From Desulfosporosinus acididurans (GTDB lineage Bacteria > Bacillota > Desulfitobacteriia > Desulfitobacteriales > Desulfitobacteriaceae), in contig NZ_LDZY01000007.1 of assembly GCF_001029285.1 (NCBI RefSeq), positions 62,001 to 126,000 on the forward strand: DNA of 64,000 bases, in the 5' to 3' direction. Positions 17,437-27,007 of the stretch are shown piece after piece (within the stretch, counting starts at the first letter, position 1; every line of letters starts with the position of its first letter). The notes below the pieces were generated by a model. That model was given only the letters and a program-made list of their open reading frames with translations. It was not told where the DNA came from and did not search any database. The position numbers and the translations under genes were made by a program.

Positions 17437-18507
17437 ATGAAGAGAGCGATTAATAAAACCAAGTTCTCCTTAATCAGCACTGAGTTAGACTATTATGGAA
17501 AGAACGGGTTGATCAGTGATCAGCAAAAGAAAGACATCCTGGAACTTTATGAAATTAAAGAAGGGCTTAATTTGATACGGACTGTAGTAACCATTGGCGC
17601 AATTCTGGTGGGACTAGGAATTTTAAGTTTCATTGCCAGTAACTGGGATGGACTCAATAACATAGCAAAGCTCAGTATTATATTCGGAACCTATTGCGCA
17701 GCAAATGCTGCGGGATATGCTGTAACAGATCATTATCCCAAGACAGGACGGAGTTTAATTTATCTGGGTACATTAGTCTACGGTGCCGGAATTTTCCTTA
17801 TCGGTCAAATGTATAACTTTGGGGGGGATTTCTCCGGGGCCTTTCTCCTTTGGGCCGTAGGAGTTGTTCCCATGGCATTTCAGCTTAAGGATAAGTATTT
17901 AATGCTGTTTGCTAATCTGCTCTTCGGAATTTACTTAGCAGGGACGATTCAGCAGGGCGTTCCCTATATAGCCGTGATTGGTGTTCCTCTCTTGTATTTT
18001 GCCTTCAACTACCTTGGCAGATCAAAACTTCTTGTATTCTTTGCCAATGCAGTCACCTTGGAACTGATTTTGGTTCTTTCCTTGAGATTTAAACTGGAAG
18101 GGCTTTATATTGTTGCGATCTTCTTTGTGCTTGGCCTTTTAATGTATGGAGTTAACCATAGGCTGGAGCGGGGAATATTTAAAATGCAGGGCAATATTTT
18201 GCTGGGGATAAGCGGTGTTTGCTTGACAATTCCGGAGTTTTGGCGAGCTCTGATCCCTATGCAGTCAACCCGATTAGTAAGTATCATTTTTGCTCTGGCT
18301 TTTCTCGCCTTGCTCTTTGCGCAAATAAGAAAAGGCAGTTTAATAAGTTTGATTTTTGTCTGCGTTACAATTTTTAGGTATTACATCGATACCTTCGCTT
18401 ATTTACCGAAATCCTTGTTTTTTATTGTCGGCGGTTTATTGCTTCTGGGGTTCGGCTATTACTTTGAACGAATGATGAAACGATCACAAGGGGGTATATT
18501 AGTATGA
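17437..18507 (+). CDS. DUF2157 integral membrane protein
   Basis: Protein of 356 residues with a soluble N-terminus of about 45 residues (SDQQKKDILELYE) and then about ten hydrophobic segments, the pattern of the DUF2157 family. The segment FIASNWDGL after the first membrane helix is characteristic. It overlaps the following GDYXXLXY gene by four bases; the two families are commonly neighbours, so they probably act together at the membrane, but no function is established. The ribosome site is GGGGGC, rather far (about 16 bases) from the ATG. Confidence 0.85.
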   Translation: MKRAINKTKFSLISTELDYYGKNGLISDQQKKDILELYEIKEGLNLIRTVVTIGAILVGLGILSFIASNWDGLNNIAKLSIIFGTYCAANAAGYAVTDHYPKTGRSLIYLGTLVYGAGIFLIGQMYNFGGDFSGAFLLWAVGVVPMAFQLKDKYLMLFANLLFGIYLAGTIQQGVPYIAVIGVPLLYFAFNYLGRSKLLVFFANAVTLELILVLSLRFKLEGLYIVAIFFVLGLLMYGVNHRLERGIFKMQGNILLGISGVCLTIPEFWRALIPMQSTRLVSIIFALAFLALLFAQIRKGSLISLIFVCVTIFRYYIDTFAYLPKSLFFIVGGLLLLGFGYYFERMMKRSQGGILV

Positions 18508-19010
18508 CTAAAAAAAGAACCTTTCTTTTAGCAGCAGCAATCCCTCTCTTGATCCTTGCAGCAATGACGATAAGGCCAGAGGCAACGGTAGTTTTGGGAA
18601 AGGAAATTTTACTGCAAACTAAAGCAGTTGATCCGACGGATTTATTCCGAGGGGATTACGTCTCGATAAACTTGGCAATTTCAGAAATTCCAGAGTCCAT
18701 GGCTCCCCACGCCTTGATGAACCTCAGAAAAAAGACCCTATATGTGAGCCTGAAGCCTGCAGGCAAGTTCTATGAAGTTGAGCGAGTCAGCGAAACAAAG
18801 CCTAAAGAAGGACTTTATCTGGCAGGAAAAATTAGAAATGATGTCTATACGCCCTCGGGTACATTTTATGTAGACTATTCTTTGGACAAGTATTTTGTGG
18901 AGCAAGGCAGCGGTAAAGATCTTCAGCAACGCTCCTATCAGGGAGGTTTAATAGGAAGGGTTAAGGTCTTCGGAGGATACGGAGTCTTGGTTGGACTGAC
19001 TCCAAGTTAG
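18504..19010 (+). CDS. GDYXXLXY-domain protein
   Basis: 168-residue protein with one N-terminal membrane segment (FLLAAAIPLLILAAMTI) that anchors or exports the rest. The name motif appears as FRGDYVSINLAI, followed by a beta-rich domain. It overlaps the DUF2157 gene by ATGA, showing translational coupling. Function unknown; in other genomes this domain is found fused or adjacent to DUF2157. Confidence 0.82.
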   Translation: MTKKRTFLLAAAIPLLILAAMTIRPEATVVLGKEILLQTKAVDPTDLFRGDYVSINLAISEIPESMAPHALMNLRKKTLYVSLKPAGKFYEVERVSETKPKEGLYLAGKIRNDVYTPSGTFYVDYSLDKYFVEQGSGKDLQQRSYQGGLIGRVKVFGGYGVLVGLTPS

Positions 19011-19163
19011 CAGATTATCCCGCTGTATAGTTTTTTGATTAATCATGACTAACTTCCCTCCGATTTGCTCAAATTAACTATAGTTTGCTCAGAAGGAATT
19101 AATTTAATTTGCAGGTTATGGAATAAAAGAAAGGATGTTCAGATTTTGCTGAACAAGTTCACT

Positions 19164-19210
19164 AGAAAAAAGCCGTTGCTTTAGAAACTTCAGTTCATAA
19201 AGCAACGGCT
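19164..19210 (-). terminator. Terminator of the ABC-F gene
   Basis: Arms AGCCGTTGCTTTA and TAAAGCAACGGCT around a 14-base loop; on the minus strand it is followed by six Ts. It lies 13 bp past the ABC-F stop. Confidence 0.88.
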
Positions 19211-19222
19211 CTCTTGATTATT

Positions 19223-20836
19223 TTAGTGATACATTGTTTCTAAAAGGGCTCGAACATCTTCATTTTCTAAATACTCATCAAAGGTCATTCTGCGATCGAC
19301 AATTCCTTTGGGAGTTATTTCTATGATACGATTGGCTATCGTTTGCACAAACTGATGGTCTTGGGAGACAAAAAGAATGTTTCCGTCCAGATTTGTAAGG
19401 GAATTATTTAGAGCTGTTATCGATTCCATATCCAGGTGATTGGTCGGTTCGTCAAAGAGAAGAACGTTAGCGCCGCTAAGCATCATCTTGGCGAACATAC
19501 AGCGGACCTTTTCTCCCCCGGAAAGAACCCGGGCTGATTTCAAAGACTCATCACCGGAGAAAAGCATTCTCCCTAAAAACCCGCGCACAAAGGATTCATC
19601 CTGATCGCGGGAAAATTGACGAAGCCAATCAACCAAATTAAGATCTGTATCAAAGTAAGCAGAGTTATCCTGAGGGAAATAGGCTTGAGTGGTTGTAATT
19701 CCCCAACTGAATTCACCGTTATCGGGAATTATTTCTCCCATTAACACCCTAAATAAGGCTGTTTTAGCTTGGCTGTTAGGGCCAACCAAAGCAATTTTAT
19801 CGCCCTTGTTTATGATAAAAGAGAGGTTGTTAAGGACCTTTTCCCCGTCAATACTGACAGTTAAGTTATTCACGGACAAGATGTTGTTCCCTGCTTCGCG
19901 GTCAGGCGTAAAAGCAATGTAAGGATATTTGCGGGAGGAGGGTCTGATGTCTTCGAGAGTCAGTTTTTCAAGTTGCTTTTTACGCGAGGTGGCTTGTTTG
20001 GCTTTAGAGGCATTGGAACTAAAGCGTTGGATAAACTTTTGCAGTTCCTCAATCTTATCTTCTTTCTTTTTATTGGCCTCTTTCATTAACCGTAATGCTA
20101 ATTGACTTGACTCGTACCAAAAATCATAATTCCCGACATAGAGCTGGATTTTCCCAAAATCAATGTCGGCAATATGAGTACAAACTTTGTTTAAGAAATG
20201 GCGGTCGTGGGAGACAACAATAACGGTATTTTCATAGTTATATAAGAAGTTTTCCAGCCAAGAAATTGACTGAAGATCTAAATGGTTTGTGGGCTCATCC
20301 AATAAGAGAATATTAGGATTGCCAAAGAGGGCTTGAGCGAGTAGAACGCGAACTTTTTCATTACCGCTCAGATCCTTCATTTTTTTGCTTTGCAGGTCTT
20401 TGGGAATTCCCAATCCCATCAGGAGTTCAGAAGCTTCAGACTCTGCCTGCCAGCCGTTAAGCTCAGCAAATTCCCCTTCTAAAACAGAAGCCCTTAATCC
20501 ATCTTCTTCAGAAAAATCGGGTTTGGCATAGAGGGTATCTTTTTCTTCCATAATTTCGTAAAGTTTGGCATGTCCCATGATTACTGTCTTCAGCACGTCA
20601 TACTCTTCGAATTGAAAGTGGTCCTGTTTTAAAACTCCAATTCGCTCGCCTGGGGTTAGGATAACTTCACCGCTCGAAGAGTCAAGTTCCCCGGAAAGTA
20701 TTTTTAAAAAGGTAGATTTACCGGCTCCGTTGGCTCCGATCAAGCCGTAACAGTTTCCTGGCAAGAATTTAACATTCACATCTTCGAATAAGGCGCGTTT
20801 TCCGAATCTCAGGGTAATTCCGCTGGTACTAATCAT
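19223..20836 (-). CDS. ABC-F family ATPase (YkpA/YbiT type)
   Basis: Soluble protein of 537 residues with two ATP-binding cassettes and no membrane segment. First cassette: Walker A GANGAGKST, signature LSGNEKVRVLLAQA, Walker B ILLLDEPTNHLDL. Second: altered Walker A GPNSQAKTA, signature LSGGEKVRCMFAKM, LLFDEPTNHLDM. The linker about 245-300 is rich in Lys and Glu, as in translation-factor ABC-F proteins that bind the ribosomal E site. Length and start fit Bacillus YkpA. The second Walker A departs from GxxxxGK[ST] (QAKT), a known feature in some of this subgroup. Role in translation is inferred from family. Confidence 0.9.
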   Translation of the reverse strand: MISTSGITLRFGKRALFEDVNVKFLPGNCYGLIGANGAGKSTFLKILSGELDSSSGEVILTPGERIGVLKQDHFQFEEYDVLKTVIMGHAKLYEIMEEKDTLYAKPDFSEEDGLRASVLEGEFAELNGWQAESEASELLMGLGIPKDLQSKKMKDLSGNEKVRVLLAQALFGNPNILLLDEPTNHLDLQSISWLENFLYNYENTVIVVSHDRHFLNKVCTHIADIDFGKIQLYVGNYDFWYESSQLALRLMKEANKKKEDKIEELQKFIQRFSSNASKAKQATSRKKQLEKLTLEDIRPSSRKYPYIAFTPDREAGNNILSVNNLTVSIDGEKVLNNLSFIINKGDKIALVGPNSQAKTALFRVLMGEIIPDNGEFSWGITTTQAYFPQDNSAYFDTDLNLVDWLRQFSRDQDESFVRGFLGRMLFSGDESLKSARVLSGGEKVRCMFAKMMLSGANVLLFDEPTNHLDMESITALNNSLTNLDGNILFVSQDHQFVQTIANRIIEITPKGIVDRRMTFDEYLENEDVRALLETMYH

Positions 20837-20888
20837 TAAAAAATCGTTCCTTTATAAAGAATTTTGCTTAAAAACATATTATAACATG

Positions 20889-21158
20889 CTATTTTAATAA
20901 AATATAGCTAATAGCAATCTCCTTTAAGCCTAGGAATTTTGTTTTCAGCCGCAAGGGGATTGGGGAAAGCCCAGTTTCCTCCAATATTTTTCTTAAAATG
21001 AGAACGCCGGTCATCGTTTTGGGAAATCCGGCAGGATATTGACATCCTGTGGATACGGCGTTTCTTATTAATTGGCAGGCTTTATAAAATCCTCGCTGCT
21101 GTGTAAAATAACTTAAATTGGGGGTGGTATCAGCAAAGTTATTAAAATAGTCATCCAT
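20889..21158 (-). CDS. Hypothetical protein, 89 residues
   Basis: Starts MDDYFNNFADTTPN after AAAGGAG nine bases upstream, which makes translation likely. No domain recognised; no signal peptide or membrane helix. It lies between the DUF815 ATPase and the ABC-F gene on the same strand and may be cotranscribed with them. Confidence 0.55.
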   Translation of the reverse strand: MDDYFNNFADTTPNLSYFTQQRGFYKACQLIRNAVSTGCQYPAGFPKTMTGVLILRKILEETGLSPIPLRLKTKFLGLKEIAISYILLK

Positions 21159-21232
21159 AAGTGACAGCTCCTTTATCGATTTATTACATTGTTTGTCACA
21201 GTACGAATGACTATGCATATATCGACATCGAC

Positions 21233-22618
21233 TTAATGGCCGGCAAGTTCTCCTTCAATCCAGTCGACAAACTGTCTTGCGGTGCGCGCTGAACGTCCGT
21301 TATACCAAAGAGCCCATTGCAGAGCTTCTTTGTGTAATGTTGTCTGATCAATGGCCAAGTTTCGGTGGGAGGCAATTCCCTCGACAATCTTGAGGTATTG
21401 CTTTTGGTCCGGAGATGAGAACACAACATTGATGCCAAATCGATCAGCAAGGGATAACTTTTCCTGCATACTATCACCGGCGTGAACTTCTTCCTCACGA
21501 TTACTGGATTGTAAGCCAGCTCTTTCGCTGAAATATTCTTTCACTAGATGGCGGCGGTTGGACGTTGCATAGATGAGGATATTGGAGGTTTTGCTTTCTA
21601 AGCCTCCTTCGAGAACAGCTTTGAGAGAGGTATAGTTTTCTTCGTTGTCTCCAAAAACCAGATCATCGACGAAAAGAATGAATTTTTGCGATCGGTTATG
21701 CAGAAGTCGAAGAATTTGGGGGAAATCAGCCAAAAAGGCTTTGGGGATTTCAATCATGCGCAGTCCCAGAGGATGATATTCATTGAGGATTGCTTTGACT
21801 GTTGAGGATTTGCCGGTTCCCCGGTCTCCATAGAGAAGCACGTTGTTGGCTGGATAGCCTTTAAGAAATTGCCTCGTGTTTTCCAGAACCCGGGAACGTT
21901 CATCATGGTAATCGACTAAGTCACGCAGGGTAATGGGGTCGGGTCTTTCAACGCATTTAAGGCTGCCGCGGCCTTCAGTTCTCTCCCAAATAAAGGCGAT
22001 ACTGCGGGCAAAGATACCGCACCCATACTGACGATGAAACTCTTTGAGGTCTTGCAGGCAATCGCCCCAGCAGGTGCTTGTAAGAAATTTTTCTTTTAAG
22101 GTACGTAAATGTTCGGGTTCGCGATTGACTAATAGGGTCGGAGAAAACTCCCAATCAGGCAGGATTTGCAGGAGCGATTCCGGGAAAGTGCCTGCGTCGT
22201 CTGGATAATTTCCTGTGTTGTTATTTTTATAGAGTTTTGCTATTTCGGCTTTTAAGGTTGTTGAATCAAGCTTGGCTATGGTTTCAAGGTTTTTCAAGTC
22301 ACTGACAACTGCTTGATCAAGGGTATTTTCCGGCATTGACGGGTGCATCGCCTGGGCATTAAAGGAAAAAGAGTTTTCTGCAAAAATGAGTTGGTTAAGG
22401 ATATGGTGAGAGAGGGAAAGCCCAGGGCACTTAGCAAGCTCGAAGTAAAAATCATTGTAATAATTAATAATGTCCCGTAATTGAAGATCCATCTTCTCCA
22501 AACCTGCAAGTAACTCTCTGAGTTTTCCAAGTACGGAGTCTTCCAAAAGGTTACGGTAAACGGAAAGGGAATCAAGGGCTAATAAAAATAAATTAGTGCT
22601 GCTGCAGCTTCTATTCAT
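21233..22618 (-). CDS. DUF815 AAA ATPase
   Basis: P-loop ATPase of 461 residues. The C-terminal half is the DUF815 domain: Walker A LLYGDRGTGKSS, Walker B FILFVDDLVFGDNE, sensor IYATSNRRHLV and a late arginine-rich RSARTARQF. The N-terminal half is helical and without known motifs. ATG at 22618 follows GGAGGAG; an upstream in-frame start lacks a site. Function unknown. Divergent from the MutS-like gene across about 240 bp. Confidence 0.85.
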   Translation of the reverse strand: MNRSCSSTNLFLLALDSLSVYRNLLEDSVLGKLRELLAGLEKMDLQLRDIINYYNDFYFELAKCPGLSLSHHILNQLIFAENSFSFNAQAMHPSMPENTLDQAVVSDLKNLETIAKLDSTTLKAEIAKLYKNNNTGNYPDDAGTFPESLLQILPDWEFSPTLLVNREPEHLRTLKEKFLTSTCWGDCLQDLKEFHRQYGCGIFARSIAFIWERTEGRGSLKCVERPDPITLRDLVDYHDERSRVLENTRQFLKGYPANNVLLYGDRGTGKSSTVKAILNEYHPLGLRMIEIPKAFLADFPQILRLLHNRSQKFILFVDDLVFGDNEENYTSLKAVLEGGLESKTSNILIYATSNRRHLVKEYFSERAGLQSSNREEEVHAGDSMQEKLSLADRFGINVVFSSPDQKQYLKIVEGIASHRNLAIDQTTLHKEALQWALWYNGRSARTARQFVDWIEGELAGH

Positions 22619-22857
22619 TGATGACTCCTCCAATAATGGCACCCTTAATCAATTACCCCCTTAGCCCGGGCAGGGATAAGGGGGCGAAGGGCAAATAATC
22701 ACATTTAGTATAGCACTCCCCAAAAGAGAAAGAAAGAATGAGTGGATGAAGCAAAAGACAATCCTTCTTCCCAAAATGTGGTTATAAAGGGTGCAGTAGT
22801 GTATAATGCACTTAAATTGTTTCTGTAAATGGATAACGTAGTATGGGGGATTGCATT

Positions 22858-24678
22858 TTGAAAGAGGTCAAAAATCGATTAACTCCCGAAGTTAAGTATC
22901 AAAAACGAATAGCCTTTTATGGTCAAAGGCTGGAAATAATAACTCAACACGTCAATCGCCTCAGCAATTTTCGCCTTTTTACCTTTTTAGCCGGAGTGGT
23001 TTTAGCTCTAATCTTGTACCTCAATCAAAAACCGTTCTGGGCAAAGGGCATTGTTTTTATTACCTTAGCATGCTTCATAGCCTTGGTCATTTGGCATCAA
23101 TCCTGGAAAAGGAAACAAAGGTATCTTCAAGTACTCCGCGAAAATTATGATCAAGCTTTAAAACGTATAACGGGGGAATGGAAATCGTTTACTGACCAAG
23201 GGCAAGACTTTGAAGATCCTGAGCACCCTTATGCCGATGATTTGGATATCTTTGGGACCAGCTCGCTGTATCAATGGATTTCAACAGCCAAGACTTACAG
23301 AGGCAGGGAAAAACTTAAGCTGGCTTTGACAGAGCTTCCGGAAAGCTGCGCGGCAATTCGCCAAAAGCAGGCTGCTATCCTGGAACTGGCTGGAACGATG
23401 GCTTGGAGACAGAGGTTTACGGCTGAAGCAATGTTGGCGAAGCGTCCGTTGACTTCACCTGGAACAATTATTAATTGGGCTAAAACCTATGATTCGACCT
23501 ATCTTCGCCGGGAGATTCTCCTGGCAGCTCGGGCCCTCCCCTTAATAACCCTGACGTTTTTAATGTTATATTTCTGGAAGCAGACGGTATCCTTTTGGTA
23601 CCCATTAATAGGGCTTATGTTTCAAGCAGGTATTCTTCTGCTGGGTAAGCAACGGGGAAAATCTCTGAATGCGGTTTATACCTTTAAAGAGGGCATTCGG
23701 ATTTATGAGAAAATGTTAGAACGGTTTGAGAAGAGGTCCTTTAAGGCGGATTATCTGCAAAACCTGAAGAAGAGCTTACTTGATCGGGATGGACGGGCAG
23801 CTTTTGAACAGATCAGAGAACTTTCGCGTTTAGCTGATTTGATCGCCAATCGCGGAAATGCTATGTTCTTAGTCGTTAATGTTCTTACCCTCTGGGATCT
23901 GCAGTGTATGATTTCCTTGGAAGCATGGAAGGAAAAGTCAGGCCGTTCTTTTGAGGTATGGGTGGACACAATTGGAGAATTGGAAGCCCTCTGCAGCCTG
24001 GCTATAGCTGCCGCTGACCATCCGGAGTGGTGTTTGCCGGTATTAACTTCCGAAAAAACAGGCGTCAGGGCCTTAAAGATAGGTCACCCGCTTTTGGAGA
24101 ATCCTGTCTGCAATGATTTGAGCATTAGCAATGAATCCGGGATTTTACTCATAACCGGCTCAAATATGTCGGGAAAAAGCACGTTGCTTAGAACGATAGG
24201 TATTAACTTGGTTATGGCTTATGCCGGAGTTCCCGTCTGTGCTCAGGAATTTGGCTGTTCTCTTTTTAGGCTGTTCAGTTGTATGCGAGTCCGTGACAAT
24301 TTAGGGGAGAATGTCTCTTCTTTTTATGCGGAGTTGTTAAGAATAAAACAAATTGTTGAGGCCTCAAAACAGGATGCAGAAGTTTTCTTCCTCTTAGATG
24401 AGATCTTTAAAGGTACAAACTCTGAAGACCGTCACGCCGGGGCTAAAATCCTGATTCGGCAGCTAAGCAAAGCCGGGGCTATGGGGTTGGTATCTACTCA
24501 TGATTTGGAATTGGGTGATTTAGAGCGTGAAAACCACCGAAAAATCCGCAATTATCATTTCCGGGAGTATTATAAAGATAATCAAATCCTTTTTGACTAT
24601 AAGCTTCGGCCCGGAGTTTCAACGACCCGCAATGCCATGTATTTAATCAAAATGGCGGGAATTGATGGGGATGAATAA
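22858..24678 (+). CDS. MutS-like ATPase with membrane segments
   Basis: The C-terminal third is a MutS-type ABC ATPase: Walker A ITGSNMSGKSTLLRT, Walker B VFFLLDEIFKGTN and STHDLELGDL. It lacks the MutS mismatch-recognition domain I and the connector. Two hydrophobic pairs, near residues 40-80 and 215-260, look membrane-inserted, so it is probably not a mismatch-repair protein. TTG at 22858 is chosen since GGGGGA lies seven bases before; ATG at 22843 has no site. TATAAT at 22802-22807 is a plausible -10 box. This family occurs across Firmicutes without known function. Confidence 0.85.
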   Translation: MKEVKNRLTPEVKYQKRIAFYGQRLEIITQHVNRLSNFRLFTFLAGVVLALILYLNQKPFWAKGIVFITLACFIALVIWHQSWKRKQRYLQVLRENYDQALKRITGEWKSFTDQGQDFEDPEHPYADDLDIFGTSSLYQWISTAKTYRGREKLKLALTELPESCAAIRQKQAAILELAGTMAWRQRFTAEAMLAKRPLTSPGTIINWAKTYDSTYLRREILLAARALPLITLTFLMLYFWKQTVSFWYPLIGLMFQAGILLLGKQRGKSLNAVYTFKEGIRIYEKMLERFEKRSFKADYLQNLKKSLLDRDGRAAFEQIRELSRLADLIANRGNAMFLVVNVLTLWDLQCMISLEAWKEKSGRSFEVWVDTIGELEALCSLAIAAADHPEWCLPVLTSEKTGVRALKIGHPLLENPVCNDLSISNESGILLITGSNMSGKSTLLRTIGINLVMAYAGVPVCAQEFGCSLFRLFSCMRVRDNLGENVSSFYAELLRIKQIVEASKQDAEVFFLLDEIFKGTNSEDRHAGAKILIRQLSKAGAMGLVSTHDLELGDLERENHRKIRNYHFREYYKDNQILFDYKLRPGVSTTRNAMYLIKMAGIDGDE

Positions 24679-24683
24679 ATCAT

Positions 24684-24734
24684 AAATGAAATCCAGATGA
24701 CATTTTTTATGTCATCTGGATTTCATTTATTTTA
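24684..24734 (+). terminator. Terminator after the MutS-like gene
   Basis: Perfect 19-bp arms beginning AAATGAAATCCAGATG around a short T-rich loop, ending in TTATTTTA. Confidence 0.9.
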
Positions 24735-24849
24735 GCGAAAATATAGTAAAATTGTTCGACAATATCTGCGTTTATTTACATTAAAAATGCTTCTCCATCG
24801 CTAAACAACTCGAAACGATTATCTTTGAATTACAGGAGGAGGTTTATAA

Positions 24850-26907
24850 GTGGACATCATGAGCGAAAAAAGTGTTCAAAATGAGAAAAGAAAAGTAAGA
24901 TTTCAACCTTCGATGTCAATCAAAACACGTGTAACTCTTTTAATAGGTGTCGTTATTGTTTTTGTTGTGGTCGTATTATCCGCGGCGAGTCTTTGGAACG
25001 CAGAGAAGATGCTTAATACGAGTGAGCTGCAAACAGAGAAACTGGCGGAACAGGGAATCCAGGAAGAATTCAGCAATCGCCTGGACCGCGCTAAATCCTC
25101 AGTGTTGTCACTGACTATGAACCCGGACGTAGCTAAGGCCTTGGCCGAGCGAGACAGGACTGCCCTCGCACAGTTGGTTCAGCCTGTTTTTCAAGAGGTG
25201 AAGAAGGAGGGTTTTAGTCAGCTTCAATTTCATCTTGCTCCGGCCATTTCCTTCTATCGAGCGCATTCTCCTAATAAATTCGGTGATGACCTTTCGAAAA
25301 TTCGGCCGACAGTTGTGGCCGCCAATACAGATCATAAGCTTGTCGAAGGCCTGGAAGAAGGTGTTGAAGGCTACGGCTTTCGGGTAGTAGTTCCTGTAAA
25401 GTACCAGGATCAATGGGTGGGCAGTGCGGAATATGGCATGGATTTTGGCGATGATTTTTTAAAAACCCTGCAGACGAAGAACCCCGGAGAGTATTTCATT
25501 TACCTGCTTGATCCCTCGGCATCGTTAGTCAAAAGTGTGAAAACAAATGGAGGATTGCTGGCGGGTATTGGTAAAGACAATTACCCAGTCCCTGAGGATC
25601 GAGTCAAACAACTTGTTAATGGGCAATCTCAATTTGTGGTGAGTGAGGATGGACAGTCTAATATCCTGCTCATTCCGTTTAAGGATTATCAAGGTCAGGT
25701 GAAAGGATACATTAAAGCTGTTCTCTCGCGGGGAGCGGTGCTTCAACAATTAAAGGCTTTAATCCAGTGGGCTGTCTTCATCGGATTGCTGGTTCTTATC
25801 TTAGGCTTGGTTTCAGGTTACATATTTTCACGAAGTTTCACACGTCCGCTGATTGAATTAGCTCAAAATGCGGAAACCTTAGCGACCGGTGATTTAAGAA
25901 CTGTTATTAAAGACGACTGGTTCGGAGAGTTAGGGACTCTGGCTCAGGCTATGAAAAAAATGGTTGGAAACACGAAGGATACGTGTCTTTCAATCAATAA
26001 AGCCTTAAGCCGTGTTGAAGAGTCGACTAAAGAAATTTCAGCGGCAACAGATCAAACATCTTCCGGAGTGGAACAAGTGGCCGAGAGTATCAATCAGGTT
26101 GCTGTTGGAGCTCAAAAGATTGCCCAAAGTACAAGCGAAATAGGAGAACAAAGTTTAGGAATTAATCAAAGTGTCGGATCATTGGCCGAACATATGGAGC
26201 GTATCTCACGCAGTAATGGTGTTGTAACAGAGCGTACACAGCGGGGAGAGGTAATGATGAAGGACTTAGCTGCAAAGATGAGTGTTTCAGCCTCTAAAGT
26301 GGAAGAAATTCAAACTGTAAGTCATAGTCTCAAAGATCAGACAGGGCAAATTCGCGGAATTACACAAATTATCTCCGGAATTTCTGATCAAACCAATCTC
26401 CTTGCTCTCAACGCTGCGATTGAGGCCGCTCGTGCCGGGGAAGCCGGGCGGGGATTCGCCGTTGTGGCTGAGGAGGTCCGAAAACTGGCAGAAGGATCAC
26501 GGCAAAGTGCTGCCCAGATTGCAGAATTAATCGATCAAGTGACTGGAAACGTTGAGGTTTCAGCCCTCTCAACAGAAGAAGCATTCTCCCTGATCCAGGA
26601 ACAAGTCGGTATTGGTAATCAGGCCTTACAACAGTTCATGGATATCTTTCAGGGGATGCGAGATGTTTCCGGCTTATTAGAGATCATGTCACAAGAGGTT
26701 CAGCAGGTTGTTCGAATGGGTGAAACAATAACACGCTCGATACAAGTGATTAGTGACATGTCTCAAGAAGATGCCGGAGCAGCAGAGGAAATTGCAGCTT
26801 CAACTGAAGAAATGAGTGCAACGGTTACTTCAATTCGTGATAGTGTTGAACAGTTGATTCGATTGATGGAAGACCTGAAAACTCAAAGCATGAGATTTGT
26901 TTATTAA
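24850..26907 (+). CDS. Transmembrane methyl-accepting chemotaxis protein
   Basis: Receptor of 685 residues: cytoplasmic N-terminus, membrane helix about 27-50, extracellular sensor about 51-302 of double-Cache-like size, second helix about 303-327 ([15 protein letters not shown]), HAMP about 328-385, and a long signalling domain with tip [22 protein letters not shown] at 24850 follows AGGAGGAGG eight bases upstream; an ATG at 24859 is possible. Monocistronic between two terminator/promoter regions. Ligand unknown. Confidence 0.93.
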   Translation: MDIMSEKSVQNEKRKVRFQPSMSIKTRVTLLIGVVIVFVVVVLSAASLWNAEKMLNTSELQTEKLAEQGIQEEFSNRLDRAKSSVLSLTMNPDVAKALAERDRTALAQLVQPVFQEVKKEGFSQLQFHLAPAISFYRAHSPNKFGDDLSKIRPTVVAANTDHKLVEGLEEGVEGYGFRVVVPVKYQDQWVGSAEYGMDFGDDFLKTLQTKNPGEYFIYLLDPSASLVKSVKTNGGLLAGIGKDNYPVPEDRVKQLVNGQSQFVVSEDGQSNILLIPFKDYQGQVKGYIKAVLSRGAVLQQLKALIQWAVFIGLLVLILGLVSGYIFSRSFTRPLIELAQNAETLATGDLRTVIKDDWFGELGTLAQAMKKMVGNTKDTCLSINKALSRVEESTKEISAATDQTSSGVEQVAESINQVAVGAQKIAQSTSEIGEQSLGINQSVGSLAEHMERISRSNGVVTERTQRGEVMMKDLAAKMSVSASKVEEIQTVSHSLKDQTGQIRGITQIISGISDQTNLLALNAAIEAARAGEAGRGFAVVAEEVRKLAEGSRQSAAQIAELIDQVTGNVEVSALSTEEAFSLIQEQVGIGNQALQQFMDIFQGMRDVSGLLEIMSQEVQQVVRMGETITRSIQVISDMSQEDAGAAEEIAASTEEMSATVTSIRDSVEQLIRLMEDLKTQSMRFVY

Positions 26908-26927
26908 CGGTAATCCTATACGGCCAT

Positions 26928-26956
26928 TTGAAGTTGGAATATCAATAAGGTATAAT
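26928..26956 (+). promoter_or_regulatory. Vegetative promoter of asnS
   Basis: TTGAAG and TATAAT separated by 17 bases, 51 bp before the asnS start. No T-box leader fits in the short leader. Confidence 0.75.
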
Positions 26957-27007
26957 TGAGACTTAGGAAATTCGTAACTCTCACTGGGATTTTTGAGGAG
27001 GAAGACT

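Noticed and set aside
26908-27007. T-box riboswitch before asnS
   Set aside because: Leader after the promoter is only about 45 bp, with no specifier loop or antiterminator.
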